Assembly: GCF_000429085.1 (NCBI RefSeq)
Contig: NZ_AUBE01000005.1
Coordinates: forward strand, 1-64,000
Length of the DNA stretch: 64,000 bases
Source: Streptomyces flavidovirens DSM 40150
GTDB lineage: Bacteria > Actinomycetota > Actinomycetes > Streptomycetales > Streptomycetaceae
Direction of reading: 5' to 3'
Below the pieces are notes generated by a model. The model searched no databases. It worked only from the letters and a program-made list of their open reading frames with translations, and was not told where the DNA came from. Below are positions 51,306 through 60,806 of this stretch, one piece after another (the first letter of the stretch is position 1; the number at the start of each line of letters is the position of its first letter). Made by a program: the position numbers and the translations under genes.

Positions 51306-51704
51306 ATGCCCGACATCCGCATGCACACCCCGGACGATTCGGTGGCCCTCGTGGAGGTCGCCACGGGACCGGCAATGGACGCGCAGGCCGGGCAGATCCA
51401 CATCGGCGCGCGGAGCGGTGCGTACGTCTCCCTGGTGGCGACGCCCCCGCAGGCGCGGGAGCTGGCGGCGGCGCTTGTGCGGGCGGCCGACGACGCCGAG
51501 GCGCAGGTCAAGGACACGTATCCGACCGTCAGGGCGGGTGAGCTGCGCCGCGGGGACGTACGTACCGGGGAGCGCACGATCACCGTGGAACGCGTCCGGT
51601 CCGACGGCGACACCGTCCACGTCACCTGGGCGTCGGACGCCGGGCGCCACTGGACCCAGAGCTACGCGGCGGACACGGAGATCGGCCTTCGGCGACGCGC
51701 GTAG
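51306..51704 (+). CDS. Hypothetical cytosolic protein
   Basis: A 132-residue soluble protein with segments VALVEVATGPAMDAQAGQIHIG, PQARELAAALVRAADDAEAQV and VERVRSDGDTVHVTWASDAG. No family recognised. The ATG has AGGAGA upstream. It lies 134 nt after the larger unknown gene on the same strand and may share its transcript. Confidence 0.68.
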   Translation: MPDIRMHTPDDSVALVEVATGPAMDAQAGQIHIGARSGAYVSLVATPPQARELAAALVRAADDAEAQVKDTYPTVRAGELRRGDVRTGERTITVERVRSDGDTVHVTWASDAGRHWTQSYAADTEIGLRRRA

Positions 51705-51797
51705 TCGGCTGTCAATAATTTCCTCTTGCTGCACGGGAGTTGACCTGCCGTGGGCTCCTGCCTATGTTCTCGTTCGGGATTGTGGTCGATGTCCGAT

Positions 51798-51807
51798 ATT
51801 TCGAACG
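51798..51807 (+). promoter_or_regulatory. Proposed IclR-box 1, upstream of the GH51 gene
   Basis: The decamer ATTTCGAACG sits 16 nt before the arabinofuranosidase start codon. The identical decamer occurs inverted at 63005-63014, with one-mismatch forms at 60605-60614 and 63138-63147, all in promoters of the same carbohydrate island. Confidence 0.55.
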
Positions 51808-51823
51808 AACACCGGGAGCCCGT

Positions 51824-54391
51824 ATGCACAGTCAGAGAAGGTCCAGACACCGGCTCGCCGTCGCGTCGGCGGTCCTCGCCGGCCTGACGGCCGCTCTTGT
51901 CGTCGCACCCGGTGAAGCGCCCGCCGCGGCGGAGGCGGCGGTCACCGACTACTCGATCAGTGTCGACCCGGCCGGCGCCGGGCCCGCGATCGACGACTCC
52001 ATGTACGGCGTGTTCTACGAGGACATCAACCACGCCGCCGACGGCGGACTGTACGCCGAGCTGGTGCAGAATCGTTCCTTCGAGTACGACCCCGCCGACA
52101 ACCGCTCGTACACCCCCCTGACCGCCTGGAAGGAAACCGCGAGCGGCGGAGCGACCGGCACGGCCCGCGTCGTGGACGACAGCGGGCGGCTCAACGAGCG
52201 CAACCGCCGCTATCTGCGGCTGGACCTCGACGGAAACCGTGACGGTGACAGCGGCCGCCTCGGCGTCGCGAACTCCGGCTACAACGCGGGAATCGCCGTG
52301 CGCGCGGGAGAGAAGTACGACTTCTCGGTGTGGGCACGCACCGACCAGACGCGCGGAACCCCGCTCAGCGTCGAACTGCGCGACGGCCAGACCCAGCTGG
52401 CGCGGCCCTTGCGCGTCACGGCACGCGGCGACCGCTGGACGAAGTACTCCGGAACCCTCACCGCCCGCGCGACCAGCGGCGCCGGCCGGCTCGCCGTCAC
52501 CGCTGGCGGCAGCGGCACCGTACGGCTCGACATGGTCTCGCTCTTCCCCCGCGACACCTACAAGGGCCGGCCGAACGGCCTGCGCAAGGACCTCGCCGAG
52601 AAGGTCGCAGCCCTGAAGCCCGGCTTCCTGCGCTTCCCCGGCGGCTGCCTGGTGAACACCGGCAGCCATGAGGCGTACGAGGCACCGGACTTCGAGCGCA
52701 AGCGCTCCTACCAGTGGAAGGACACCGTCGGCCCCGTCGAGCAGCGGCCGGTGAACGCCAACTTCTGGGGCTACAACCAGACCTACGGACTCGGCTACTA
52801 CGAGTACTTCCAGTACGCCGAGGACATCGGCGCGATGGCCCTGCCCGTCGTCCCCGCCCTCGTCACCGGCTGCGGCCAGAACAAGGCGACCGACGACCCG
52901 GAGCTGCTCCGCCGCCACATCCAGGACACGCTCGACCTCATCGAGTTCGCCAACGGACCCGTGTCCTCCCCGTGGGGGAAGAAACGCGCCCGGATGGGCC
53001 ACCCCAAGCCCTTCGGCCTGACCCACCTGGAGGTCGGCAACGAGGAGAACCTCCCCGACGAGTTCTTCACGCGATTCACCGAGTTCCGCAAGGCCATCGA
53101 GGCCAAGTACCCAGCCGTCACCGTCATCAGCAACTCCGGCCCCGACGACAGCGGCGCCACGTTCGACCGCGCCTGGCAGCTGAACCGTGATGCCAAGGTC
53201 GCCATGGTCGACGAGCACTACTACAACAGCCCGCAGTGGTTCCTGGAGAACAACGAGCGTTACGACGCCTACGACCGCCAGGGCCCCAAGGTCTTCCTCG
53301 GCGAGTACGCGTCACTCGACAACCGCTTCTCCAACGCCCTCGCCGAAGCCACCTACATGACGGGACTCGAACGCAACGCGGACGTCGTCAAACTCGCCTC
53401 GTACGCGCCGCTCCTCGCCGACACCAACGACGCGCAGTGGCGGCCGAACATGATCTGGTTCGACAACACCACCTCATGGGGAAGCGCCAGTTACGAGACG
53501 CAGAAGCTCTTCATGAACAACGTCGGTGACGAGGTCGTACGAAGCCAGGCCTCCGGCACCCCCGCCACCAGCGGCCCGATCACCGGTGCCGTGGGCCTCT
53601 CCACCTGGGCGACCGCCGCGGCGTACGACGACGTGAGTGTCACGTCGGCCGGCGGCGCGCGCCTCTTCGCCGACGACTTCTCCGGCGACGACAGCCGCTG
53701 GACCAGGGCGGCGAGCACCGGCTCCTGGTCCGTGAAGGACGGGGCGTACCACCAGTCCGACGCGGCGGCCGAGAACACACTCGTCACGGCGGGCGACCCG
53801 GCCTGGCACGACTACGACCTGAAGCTCAACGCGACGAAGCAGTCCGGCAAGGAGGGCTTCCTGATCGCGTTCGGGGTCAAGGACACCGGCAACTACTACT
53901 GGTGGAACCTCGGCGGCTGGGGCAACACCCGTTCCGTCGTCGAGAAGGCAGTGGGCGGCGCCAAGCAGACCCTCATCGAGCGCGGTACGACGATCGAAAG
54001 CGGTCGCACCTACGACGTCAAGGTCCAGGTGCGCGGCCGGCAGGTGACGCTCTTCCTCGACGGCAAGGAGTGGGGCAGCTTCACGGACGACAAGACCGCT
54101 GAGCCCTTCCGCCAGGTCGTCACCCGCGACAAGGCCACCGGCGAACTCATCGTCAAGGTCGTCAACGCCCAGGACGCGCCCGCCCGTACGAAGATCGATC
54201 TCGGCCGGGACACCGCCATCGCGTCGTCCACGGCCCGACTGACGACGCTCCAGGGCGCCCCGGACGCGGTGAACACCGCCACCGACCAGCCGATCAGGCC
54301 CCGCGGCTCGACCCTGGAGGGGGTCGACAACACCTTCACGTACACCTTCCCCGCCCACTCCGTCACCTTCATGCGCATCAAGACGGGCTGA
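51824..54391 (+). CDS. Secreted GH51 alpha-L-arabinofuranosidase with inserted carbohydrate-binding-like domains
   Basis: An 855-residue secreted glycosidase releasing terminal arabinofuranose from hemicellulose or arabinan. Signal peptide 1 to about 38. The catalytic fold opens with GVFYEDINHAADGGLYAELVQNRSFEY, is interrupted by a CBM4_9-like sandwich (about 95-240, GEKYDFSVWARTD), then the TIM barrel with acid/base Glu407 in GNEEN and nucleophile Glu494 in LGEYAS. A second sandwich (about 610-760, with FADDFSGDDSRW and NYYWWNLGGWGN) is inserted inside the C-terminal arabinofuranosidase domain, which resumes at FRQVVTRDKATGELIVKVVNA. ATG 51824 has GGGAG upstream. A decamer shared with the island promoters is 16 nt before it. 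Confidence 0.92.
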   Translation: MHSQRRSRHRLAVASAVLAGLTAALVVAPGEAPAAAEAAVTDYSISVDPAGAGPAIDDSMYGVFYEDINHAADGGLYAELVQNRSFEYDPADNRSYTPLTAWKETASGGATGTARVVDDSGRLNERNRRYLRLDLDGNRDGDSGRLGVANSGYNAGIAVRAGEKYDFSVWARTDQTRGTPLSVELRDGQTQLARPLRVTARGDRWTKYSGTLTARATSGAGRLAVTAGGSGTVRLDMVSLFPRDTYKGRPNGLRKDLAEKVAALKPGFLRFPGGCLVNTGSHEAYEAPDFERKRSYQWKDTVGPVEQRPVNANFWGYNQTYGLGYYEYFQYAEDIGAMALPVVPALVTGCGQNKATDDPELLRRHIQDTLDLIEFANGPVSSPWGKKRARMGHPKPFGLTHLEVGNEENLPDEFFTRFTEFRKAIEAKYPAVTVISNSGPDDSGATFDRAWQLNRDAKVAMVDEHYYNSPQWFLENNERYDAYDRQGPKVFLGEYASLDNRFSNALAEATYMTGLERNADVVKLASYAPLLADTNDAQWRPNMIWFDNTTSWGSASYETQKLFMNNVGDEVVRSQASGTPATSGPITGAVGLSTWATAAAYDDVSVTSAGGARLFADDFSGDDSRWTRAASTGSWSVKDGAYHQSDAAAENTLVTAGDPAWHDYDLKLNATKQSGKEGFLIAFGVKDTGNYYWWNLGGWGNTRSVVEKAVGGAKQTLIERGTTIESGRTYDVKVQVRGRQVTLFLDGKEWGSFTDDKTAEPFRQVVTRDKATGELIVKVVNAQDAPARTKIDLGRDTAIASSTARLTTLQGAPDAVNTATDQPIRPRGSTLEGVDNTFTYTFPAHSVTFMRIKTG

Positions 54392-54412
54392 GCCCCGCTG
54401 GGCCCGGACGAC

Positions 54413-54460
54413 AGACCGAAGCCCCCTGCCGGAACCTGATCCGGCAGGGGGCTTCGGTCT
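54413..54460. terminator. Strong bidirectional terminator
   Basis: AGACCGAAGCCCCCTGCCGG (54413-54432) and its perfect complement at 54441-54460 form a 20-bp stem with an 8-nt loop between the convergent GH51 and aldose epimerase genes. Confidence 0.95.
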
Positions 54461-54471
54461 CTGCGCCGTCG

Positions 54472-55653
54472 TCAGCGGGCCGAGAAGGTGTGGACTGTGG
54501 TCGAGCGGTACGTCGATTCCGGGCGCAGCACCGTCGAGGGGAACGACGGCTGGTTGGGCGAGTCCGGGAAGTGCTGCGACTCCAGGCACAGGCCGTCGCC
54601 CTGGCGGTACAGCCGGCCGGACGTTCCGGCGAGCGTGCCGTCGAGGAAGTTGCCGCTGTAGAACTGCATGCCCGGTTCGGTCGTGTACATCTTCATCACC
54701 CGGCCCGAACCGGGATCGGTGAGCGTGAGCGCGTAGCCGGGCGTGGACGTGATGCCCTTGTCCAGTACCCAGTTGTGGTCGAGCCCCTTCCCGTACAGCA
54801 CTTGCTCGTGCGGTGTGCGGGCCTGCTTCCCGATCGCCTTCGCCCGCCGGAAGTCGAAGGGCGTTCCGGAGACGCGCGCGAGCTCGCCGGTCGGGATCAG
54901 GGTGGCGTCGACGGGGGTGTAGCGGGCGGCGGCCATTTCCAGCGTGTGGCCGTCGATGGAGCCGCTGCCCTCGCCCGCCAGGTTGAAGTAGGTGTGACTG
55001 GTGAGGTTGGCGACCGTGGCCCGGTCGGTGGTGGCCCGGTAGTCGATGCGCCAGTCACCGCGCGCGGTGAGCGTGTACGTGACCTTCACCTTGAGCGTGC
55101 CGGGGTAGCCCATCTCGCCGTCCGGACTGATCCGCCGGAGGACGAGCCCCCGGTCGGACCCCCGGCTGAAGGGCTCCACGTCCCACACCTGCTTGTCGAA
55201 GCCCTTGTCGCCGCCGTGCAGGCTGTTCGGTCCGTCGTTGAGAGGCACCTGATACGCACGTCCGTCGAGCGTGAACCGGCCCTTGGCGATGCGGTTGCCG
55301 TAGCGCCCGATCAGCGCGCCGAAGTACGGGGACTTGGCGACGTAGTCGTCGAGATTGTCGAAGCCCAGCGAAATGTTCGCCGCCGCGCCGTGCCGGTCCG
55401 GTATCTCCAGGCACTGGACGATGCCACCGTACGAGAGGACCTTCAGCCGCGTCCCGCCGTTGGCGACGGTCCAGCGGTACACCTTCGTGCCGTCGGCCAG
55501 CCGGCCGAAGAGCTCCCGCGAGGGGGAGTGCCCGGTCGTGGAGTGCCCGGTGGGGGAGGTGGCGGCGTACGCCGTGCCCGTCCCCGCGAGGCCCGCGGCG
55601 GCTGCCGCACCCGCCGTCGCGCCCGCCAGTACGGTGCGTCTGCTCGTGCTCAT
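54472..55653 (-). CDS. Secreted aldose 1-epimerase (galactose mutarotase family)
   Basis: A 393-residue mutarotase interconverting alpha and beta anomers of free aldoses. The N-terminus MSTSRRTVLAGATAG followed by a hydrophobic Ala-rich stretch is a twin-arginine (Tat) signal, so it acts outside the cell. Motifs NSLHGGDKGFD, the catalytic His in LTSHTYFNL, a GLDHNWVLD segment and the catalytic Glu in CLESQHFPDSPNQP are present. It is last in the sugar importer operon, 21 nt after the permease gene. An exported mutarotase next to a secreted arabinofuranosidase suggests preparing freed sugar for uptake. Confidence 0.93.
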   Translation of the reverse strand: MSTSRRTVLAGATAGAAAAAGLAGTGTAYAATSPTGHSTTGHSPSRELFGRLADGTKVYRWTVANGGTRLKVLSYGGIVQCLEIPDRHGAAANISLGFDNLDDYVAKSPYFGALIGRYGNRIAKGRFTLDGRAYQVPLNDGPNSLHGGDKGFDKQVWDVEPFSRGSDRGLVLRRISPDGEMGYPGTLKVKVTYTLTARGDWRIDYRATTDRATVANLTSHTYFNLAGEGSGSIDGHTLEMAAARYTPVDATLIPTGELARVSGTPFDFRRAKAIGKQARTPHEQVLYGKGLDHNWVLDKGITSTPGYALTLTDPGSGRVMKMYTTEPGMQFYSGNFLDGTLAGTSGRLYRQGDGLCLESQHFPDSPNQPSFPSTVLRPESTYRSTTVHTFSAR

Positions 55654-55674
55654 CTTGATGACCCCTTCAGGGAG

Positions 55675-56913
55675 TTATGAACCGACCTTGCGCTTGTTCC
55701 ATACGTCGAAGCCGACCGCCGCCAGCAGCACGAGACCCTTGATGACCTGCTGGTAGTCGGTGCCAATGCCGACCAGCGACATGCCGTTGTTGAGTACGCC
55801 CAGCACCAGGCCGCCGATGATCGCGCCGAACACCGTGCCGACGCCGCCGCTCATCGACGCGCCGCCGATGAACGCCGCGGCGATCGCCTCCAGCTCGAAG
55901 TTGACGCCGGCCTGCGGCACACCCGCGTTCAGCCGGGCCGCGTACACGACCCCCGCCAGGGCGGCGAGCACGCCCATGTTCACGAAGACCAGGAAGGTGA
56001 CGCGCTTGTCCTTGACGCCCGACAGCTTCGCCGCCGCCTGGTTGCCGCCCAGCGCGTACACATGCCGGCCGACGACCGCGTTGCGCATCACGAAACCGAA
56101 GCCGATGAGCAGCACCGCGAGCAGCAGCAGCACCACGGGTACGCCCCGGTAGCTGGCCAGCGTCAGGGTGAAGGCGAGGACGGCTGCCGCCATCGCCACG
56201 CACTTGGTGAGAAAGAGCGAGCGCGGCAGCACGTCGAGGTCGTGACTCAGCTGCCTGCGCCGGTCGCGCACCTCCTGCGCCAGCGCGAAGACGAGCAGGA
56301 CCAGGCCCAGCAGCAGAGTGAGGTTGTGGTAGTTGGTGTCCGGTCCGAGGGACGGCAGGTACCCCGTGGAGATCTTCTGGAAGCCCTCGGGGAACGGGCC
56401 GATGGAGCGCGAGCCGAGGAAGATCTGCGTACCGCCGCGGAAGAGCAGCATGCCCGCCAGCGTGACGATGAACGAGGGGATGCCGACGTACGCGATCCAG
56501 AAGCCCTGCCAGGCCCCGGCGACCGCCCCGATGACCAGCGCGATCACGGTGGCGAGCACCCACGGCACGTCGTGCTCGACCATCATCACCGCGCACGCGG
56601 CGGAGACGAACGCCGCGAGCGAGCCGACCGACAGGTCGATGTGGCCCGAGATGATGACGATCATCATGCCGATGCCGAGGACCAGGATGTAGCTGTTCTG
56701 GAGGACCAGGTTGGTGACGTTGTTCGGCTGGAGGAGTACGCCGTCGGTCCAGATCGCGAAGAGTACGACGATCAGCGCGAGCGCGATGAGCATGCCGTAC
56801 TGGCGCATGTTGCGGCGCATGGTTTCCAGCAGCAGCGTGCTGACCGCGGAACCGCGCGGTCCGGGCGGAGCGGCTTGCCGCCCCGGCTTCTCGGTGGTGA
56901 CCGGGCTGCCCAT
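55675..56913 (-). CDS. mmsB: Multiple-monosaccharide ABC permease (GguB/MmsB type)
   Basis: A 412-residue inner-membrane permease with about ten segments, including GIGMMIVIISGHIDLSVGSLAAF, the conserved loop of BPD_transp_2 sugar permeases, and RNAVVGRHVYALGGNQAAAKLSG. It forms a channel for aldoses such as arabinose, xylose or galactose. ATG 56913 is chosen since AAGAGG lies 8 nt upstream; it is 5 nt from the stop of the ATPase gene. A longer open frame running through the ATPase region is a reading-frame shadow. Confidence 0.92.
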   Translation of the reverse strand: MGSPVTTEKPGRQAAPPGPRGSAVSTLLLETMRRNMRQYGMLIALALIVVLFAIWTDGVLLQPNNVTNLVLQNSYILVLGIGMMIVIISGHIDLSVGSLAAFVSAACAVMMVEHDVPWVLATVIALVIGAVAGAWQGFWIAYVGIPSFIVTLAGMLLFRGGTQIFLGSRSIGPFPEGFQKISTGYLPSLGPDTNYHNLTLLLGLVLLVFALAQEVRDRRRQLSHDLDVLPRSLFLTKCVAMAAAVLAFTLTLASYRGVPVVLLLLAVLLIGFGFVMRNAVVGRHVYALGGNQAAAKLSGVKDKRVTFLVFVNMGVLAALAGVVYAARLNAGVPQAGVNFELEAIAAAFIGGASMSGGVGTVFGAIIGGLVLGVLNNGMSLVGIGTDYQQVIKGLVLLAAVGFDVWNKRKVGS

Positions 56914-56918
56914 CTTGC

Positions 56919-58466
56919 TTACCTCTTGTCCATGGTCATGTGGCGCATCAGTACTTCCTGGGTCGCGTCCGCGCGCGCGATCTCGCCCGTCAGCCGGCCG
57001 GCGGACATCGTGTAGACGCGGTCGCACATGCCGAGCAGTTCGGGGAGTTCGGAGGAGATGAAGATGACGGCCTTGCCTTCGGCGGCGAGGCGGTCGATCA
57101 CGCTGTAGATCTCGAACTTGGCGCCGACGTCGATGCCGCGGGTCGGTTCGTCGAGGATCAGCACCTCGGGACCTGCGAAGATCCACTTGCTGAGGACGAC
57201 CTTCTGCTGGTTGCCGCCGGAGAGCCGGCCCACCTGCTCGAAGACCGTCGGCGCCTTGATGTTCATGCTGCGGCGGTACGACTCTGCGACCCTGGTTTCC
57301 TCGTGGCCGTCGACGATGCCGCGCTTGGCGACCTTCGGCAGGGCGCTGAGGGTGATGTTGCGGCCGATGGTGTCGATGAGGTTGAGGCCGTAGTGCTTGC
57401 GGTCCTCGGTGACGTACGCGATGCCATGGCCGATCGCCTCCGGAACGGTCCGGGTGCGGATCTCCTCGCCGTCCTTGAGGACGATGCCGCTGATGTTCCG
57501 GCCGTACGACCGCCCGAAGACACTCATCGCGAGTTCGGTACGCCCGGCCCCCATCAGCCCCGCGATTCCCACGATTTCTCCCCGCCGGACATGCACGGAG
57601 ACGCCGTCGACGACCTTGCGCTGCTGGTCGATGGGGTGGTGCACGGTCCAGTCGCGTACTTCCAGGGCGGGATGGGCGCCGGGATCTCCCTCGTACGGCG
57701 TCCGCTCCGGAAAGCGGTGGTCGAGGTCGCGGCCGACCATGCCGCGAATGATCCGCTCCTCGGTGGTCGCGGCCGCCTTGACGTCGAGGGTCTCGATGGT
57801 GCGGCCGTCGCGGATGATGGTGACCGAGTCGGCGACCGCGGCTATCTCGTTGAGCTTGTGCGAGATGATGATCGAGGTGATGCCCTGTTCCTTCAGCTCC
57901 AGGATCAGGTCGAGAAGCTGAGCCGAGTCCTCGTCGTTGAGCGCGGCGGTCGGCTCGTCGAGGATCAGCAGCTTCACCTCCTTGGACAGCGCCTTCGCGA
58001 TCTCCACGAGCTGCTGCTTGCCGACCCCGATGTCCGCGACCCGCGTCTGCGGATGCTCGCGCAGCCCCACCCGCTTGAGCAGCGCCGACGCGTGCTTGAG
58101 GGTCTCGTTCCAGCTGATGATCCCGCGCCGGGCGTGCTCGTTGCCGAGGAAGATGTTCTCGGCGAGGGAGAGGTACGGCACCAGGGCGAGCTCCTGATGG
58201 ATGATCACGATGCCGTGCGCCTCGCTGGCCCGGATGTCTTTGAAGGCGCAGTGTTCGCCGTCGAAGAGGATGTCCCCCTCGTAACTCCCGTGCGGGTGTA
58301 CGCCGCTGAGGACCTTCATCAGGGTCGACTTGCCCGCGCCGTTCTCCCCGCAGACAGCATGAACCTCGCCGCGCGCCACGGTCAGCGTTACGTCGGAGAG
58401 TGCCTTGACGCCGGGGAAGGTCTTGACGATCGAGCGCATCTCCAGGACGGGCGCCGGCGCCGTCAC
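56919..58466 (-). CDS. mmsA: Multiple-monosaccharide ABC ATPase (GguA/MmsA type)
   Basis: A 515-residue double ATPase energising sugar import. The first domain has Walker [10 protein letters not shown] (40-48), Q-loop [13 protein letters not shown], and [12 protein letters not shown]. The second has the atypical [10 protein letters not shown] loop usual in this class, [14 protein letters not shown] and [12 protein letters not shown]. The pattern and length match the GguA/XylG/AraG branch, and the [11 protein letters not shown] segment favours the multiple-monosaccharide type. The GTG start overlaps the stop codon of the binding-protein gene (GTGA), so translation is coupled. Confidence 0.93.
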   Translation of the reverse strand: MTAPAPVLEMRSIVKTFPGVKALSDVTLTVARGEVHAVCGENGAGKSTLMKVLSGVHPHGSYEGDILFDGEHCAFKDIRASEAHGIVIIHQELALVPYLSLAENIFLGNEHARRGIISWNETLKHASALLKRVGLREHPQTRVADIGVGKQQLVEIAKALSKEVKLLILDEPTAALNDEDSAQLLDLILELKEQGITSIIISHKLNEIAAVADSVTIIRDGRTIETLDVKAAATTEERIIRGMVGRDLDHRFPERTPYEGDPGAHPALEVRDWTVHHPIDQQRKVVDGVSVHVRRGEIVGIAGLMGAGRTELAMSVFGRSYGRNISGIVLKDGEEIRTRTVPEAIGHGIAYVTEDRKHYGLNLIDTIGRNITLSALPKVAKRGIVDGHEETRVAESYRRSMNIKAPTVFEQVGRLSGGNQQKVVLSKWIFAGPEVLILDEPTRGIDVGAKFEIYSVIDRLAAEGKAVIFISSELPELLGMCDRVYTMSAGRLTGEIARADATQEVLMRHMTMDKR

Positions 58467-59590
58467 AGGTCGCTCGCCTTGATGTATCCGGAGTCCACGA
58501 GAACAGATTGGTAGTTGGTCTTGTCGACACTGACCGGTTCGAGGAGGAAGGAGGGCACGACCTTCTTCTCGTTGTGGTACGTCTGGGTGTCGTTGACCTC
58601 GGGCTTCTTATCGTTCAGTACGGCGTCGGCCATCTGCACGGCCTGCTTGGCCAGCGCCCGGGTGTCCTTGTAGACGGTCTGCGTCTGCTGTCCGGCGATG
58701 ATGGACTTCACGGACGCGACCTCGGCGTCCTGGCCGGTGACGACGGGGTACGGCTTGGCCGGCGTACCGTATCCGTCCGACTTGAGCGCGGACAGGATGC
58801 CGATGGAGATCCCGTCGTACGGGGAGAGGACGGCGTCCACGTCCTCGGAGCCGTACGCCTTGGTCAGCAGGTCGTCCATGCGCTTCTGCGCGGTCCCGCC
58901 GTCCCAGCGCAGGGTGGTGACCTGGTCGAGCTTGGTCTGGCCGCTCCGGACGACGATCTGCTTGCTGTCGATGTACGGCTTCAGGGTCTTCCAGGCGCCC
59001 TGGAAGAAGTAGCCGGTGTTGTTGTCGTCGGGCGAGCCGGCGAACAGCTCGACGTTGAACGGGCCCTTCTTGCCGCTCGCGGTCTCGCCCTTGCCGCCGT
59101 TCTTCAGCCCGAGCTTGTCGATGATGTACGTCGCCTGGAGGACGCCGACCTTCTCGTTGTCGAAGGAGGCGTAGTAGTCGACGTTCGGAGTGCCGAGGAT
59201 GAGGCGGTCGTAACTGATCACCTTGACGCCCTGGGCGGCGGCCTGGCCGAGCACGTCGCCCAGCGCGCGGCCGTCGATGGCGGCGACCACCAGCACGTCG
59301 ACACCCTTGGTGATCATGTTCTCGATCTGCGAGACCTGCTGGTCGACGTCGTCCTCGCCGTACTGCAGGTCCGTCTTGTAGCCGAGCTTCTTGAACTGCT
59401 CGACCATGTTGTTGCCGTCGGCGATCCACCGCTCGGAGGACTTCGTCGGCATCGCGATGCCGATGGTGCCGTCCCCGGCGGACTTCTTCTCCTTGCTGCC
59501 GCCCTCGGCGCTCTGGCCGCAGGCGGCGAGGGAGAGGGCGAGCGCGGTGGTGGTGAGGGCGGTCGCGGTCCGGGATACGCGTCGAGTCAT
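58463..59590 (-). CDS. chvE: Sugar-binding lipoprotein (ChvE type)
   Basis: A 375-residue periplasmic-binding-protein-fold lipoprotein. Signal peptide with lipobox LAAC (Cys24), then [84 protein letters not shown] and [15 protein letters not shown], all matching the ChvE branch that binds several aldoses. It delivers sugar to the MmsA/MmsB importer. AAGGA precedes the ATG; it starts 6 nt after the stop of the unknown gene that heads the operon. Confidence 0.93.
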   Translation of the reverse strand: MTRRVSRTATALTTTALALSLAACGQSAEGGSKEKKSAGDGTIGIAMPTKSSERWIADGNNMVEQFKKLGYKTDLQYGEDDVDQQVSQIENMITKGVDVLVVAAIDGRALGDVLGQAAAQGVKVISYDRLILGTPNVDYYASFDNEKVGVLQATYIIDKLGLKNGGKGETASGKKGPFNVELFAGSPDDNNTGYFFQGAWKTLKPYIDSKQIVVRSGQTKLDQVTTLRWDGGTAQKRMDDLLTKAYGSEDVDAVLSPYDGISIGILSALKSDGYGTPAKPYPVVTGQDAEVASVKSIIAGQQTQTVYKDTRALAKQAVQMADAVLNDKKPEVNDTQTYHNEKKVVPSFLLEPVSVDKTNYQSVLVDSGYIKASDL

Positions 59591-59596
59591 GACGGA

Positions 59597-60586
59597 TCAG
59601 TCCTTCGCGGGGATGGCGGTGGTGGCGGCGGTCGTGGGGAAGCGGTGGAGGGTGCCGGGCAGGCGGGATCCGAGCGGGGACATCCCGCCGTCCGCACCGT
59701 GCCGGGCGAGCAGGTCGAGTACGAGGCGTCCGCGGCGTACTCGCTCACGGGCGCCGGCCAGGGCGGTGTCGCGCAGTTGGGCGCCGTACGGATAGATGCC
59801 GGGGGACTTCGACAGCCCGAACTTGAGGTACAGGGGCGCGCCGCGCCGGATCAGCTCGGCGGCCTCGTACATGCGGATGTAGCCGCCGAGGTCGTCGGGC
59901 GCCTCGACGTAGAGGTCCATGGGGGCGCGGCTGACCCTCCGGATCTCGGTGAAGTGGGCGAGCGTGAGGTCGGAGGGGATGTTGACGGAGTCGGCGCCGA
60001 GCCGCTCGTAGACGGCGTACGAAGCCGGGTTGACCGGCCCGATCAGCGCGGAGACCTTGAAGGTGGTGTCGGCGGGCAGCACCCCGGCGGCGCGCAGTTG
60101 GTGCAGCGTCCACAGCACGCCTTCGTCGGCGACGAGCAGGCACTTCACTCCCAGTGCGGTCGCGCGCAGGGCGTCTTCGACGCATCCGGCCAGGGCGTCA
60201 TGGCCACGGGCGCGCAGACCGCCGCCGCCGGAGTCGGTGCGGGTGGCCGCGCCGATGTCCCAGGTTCCGCGCGGCCCGGTGAACAGGCAGAGCTCGATGT
60301 CGCGTTCGGCGCAGGACTCCACCATCTCGGTGATGTCGCTGTCGGTGAGCATCCAGATGCCGCTGCCCTGGCTGATGCGGTGGATGGGGACGTCGAGGCG
60401 CGAGCTCTCCTTGAGTACGACGGCGAGCGCCTCCGGCCCCTCCACCGACGGCACCTCGGTACGCCAGGTACCGCCGTCGGGGAAGGCGTGCGGGGAGGAA
60501 TCCGCGGGGTTGTCGTCCGGTGTGGGATGGCCGATGCGGGCGAGGGCGTCGGCGCCGGGGTGGCGGGGCATTGACGGGGCTGTCAC
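59597..60586 (-). CDS. Protein of unknown function heading the sugar importer operon (TIM-barrel-like, faintly U32-like)
   Basis: A 329-residue soluble protein. The sequence alternates short beta-like and helical pieces: VPIHRISQGSGIWMLTDSDI, IELCLFTGPRGTWDIGAATR, GVKCLLVADEGVLWTLHQLR, FKVSALIGPVNPASYAVYERLG, DSVNIPSDLTLAHF, MDLYVEAPDDLGGYIRMYEAAELI, PLYLKFGLSKSPGIYPYG. This looks like a TIM barrel and may be annotated as U32 peptidase-like, but the U32 cysteine signature is absent. It has no export signal. The GTG start has AAGGAG 4 nt upstream and the proposed IclR-box nearby. First in an operon with a ChvE-type importer and mutarotase, it is likely a sugar-catabolic enzyme, possibly an aldolase or lyase, by context only. 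Confidence 0.72.
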   Translation of the reverse strand: MTAPSMPRHPGADALARIGHPTPDDNPADSSPHAFPDGGTWRTEVPSVEGPEALAVVLKESSRLDVPIHRISQGSGIWMLTDSDITEMVESCAERDIELCLFTGPRGTWDIGAATRTDSGGGGLRARGHDALAGCVEDALRATALGVKCLLVADEGVLWTLHQLRAAGVLPADTTFKVSALIGPVNPASYAVYERLGADSVNIPSDLTLAHFTEIRRVSRAPMDLYVEAPDDLGGYIRMYEAAELIRRGAPLYLKFGLSKSPGIYPYGAQLRDTALAGARERVRRGRLVLDLLARHGADGGMSPLGSRLPGTLHRFPTTAATTAIPAKD

Positions 60587-60806
60587 GGGACTCCTTGGTT
60601 CGAGATTTCGGACGGGGTTCGATCGTTTCGTGAGGTGCGGTGTCCGCCAGCGAGCTGTGCGGCAGTCTCTCGGCGTGCCGCGCGTTTCACCGTGCGGCGA
60701 CTCTTCAGCCCGTACGTCCCGTCCGGCCCGTCCGGCGCATGAGGACCAGGGTCCGGGGCGAAGCCCGCCAGACAGGGCGGGGAAGGGAAAGAGCCCCCGG
60801 CCGTCC
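60587..60806. promoter_or_regulatory. Importer operon promoter region with proposed IclR-box 2
   Basis: This 220-nt gap separates the operon head from the dehydrogenase gene end. ATTTCGGACG (60605-60614, one mismatch to boxes 1 and 3) lies 18 nt upstream of the operon GTG, within TTCGAGATTTCGGACG, followed by GGTTCGATCGTTTCG. The rest shows no gene. Confidence 0.5.

Noticed and set aside
55675..58530. A single 951-codon frame joining the permease to upstream sequence, suggesting an ATPase-permease fusion
   Set aside because: The upstream part is a different frame of the ATPase gene. The permease has its own ribosome site and ATG at 56913, and the ATPase is intact in its own frame.
58508..60574. 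A 688-codon plus-strand frame opposite the sugar-binding protein and the unknown gene
   Set aside because: It is a shadow of the coding strand; the opposite strand has a lipobox, family motifs and coupled starts.
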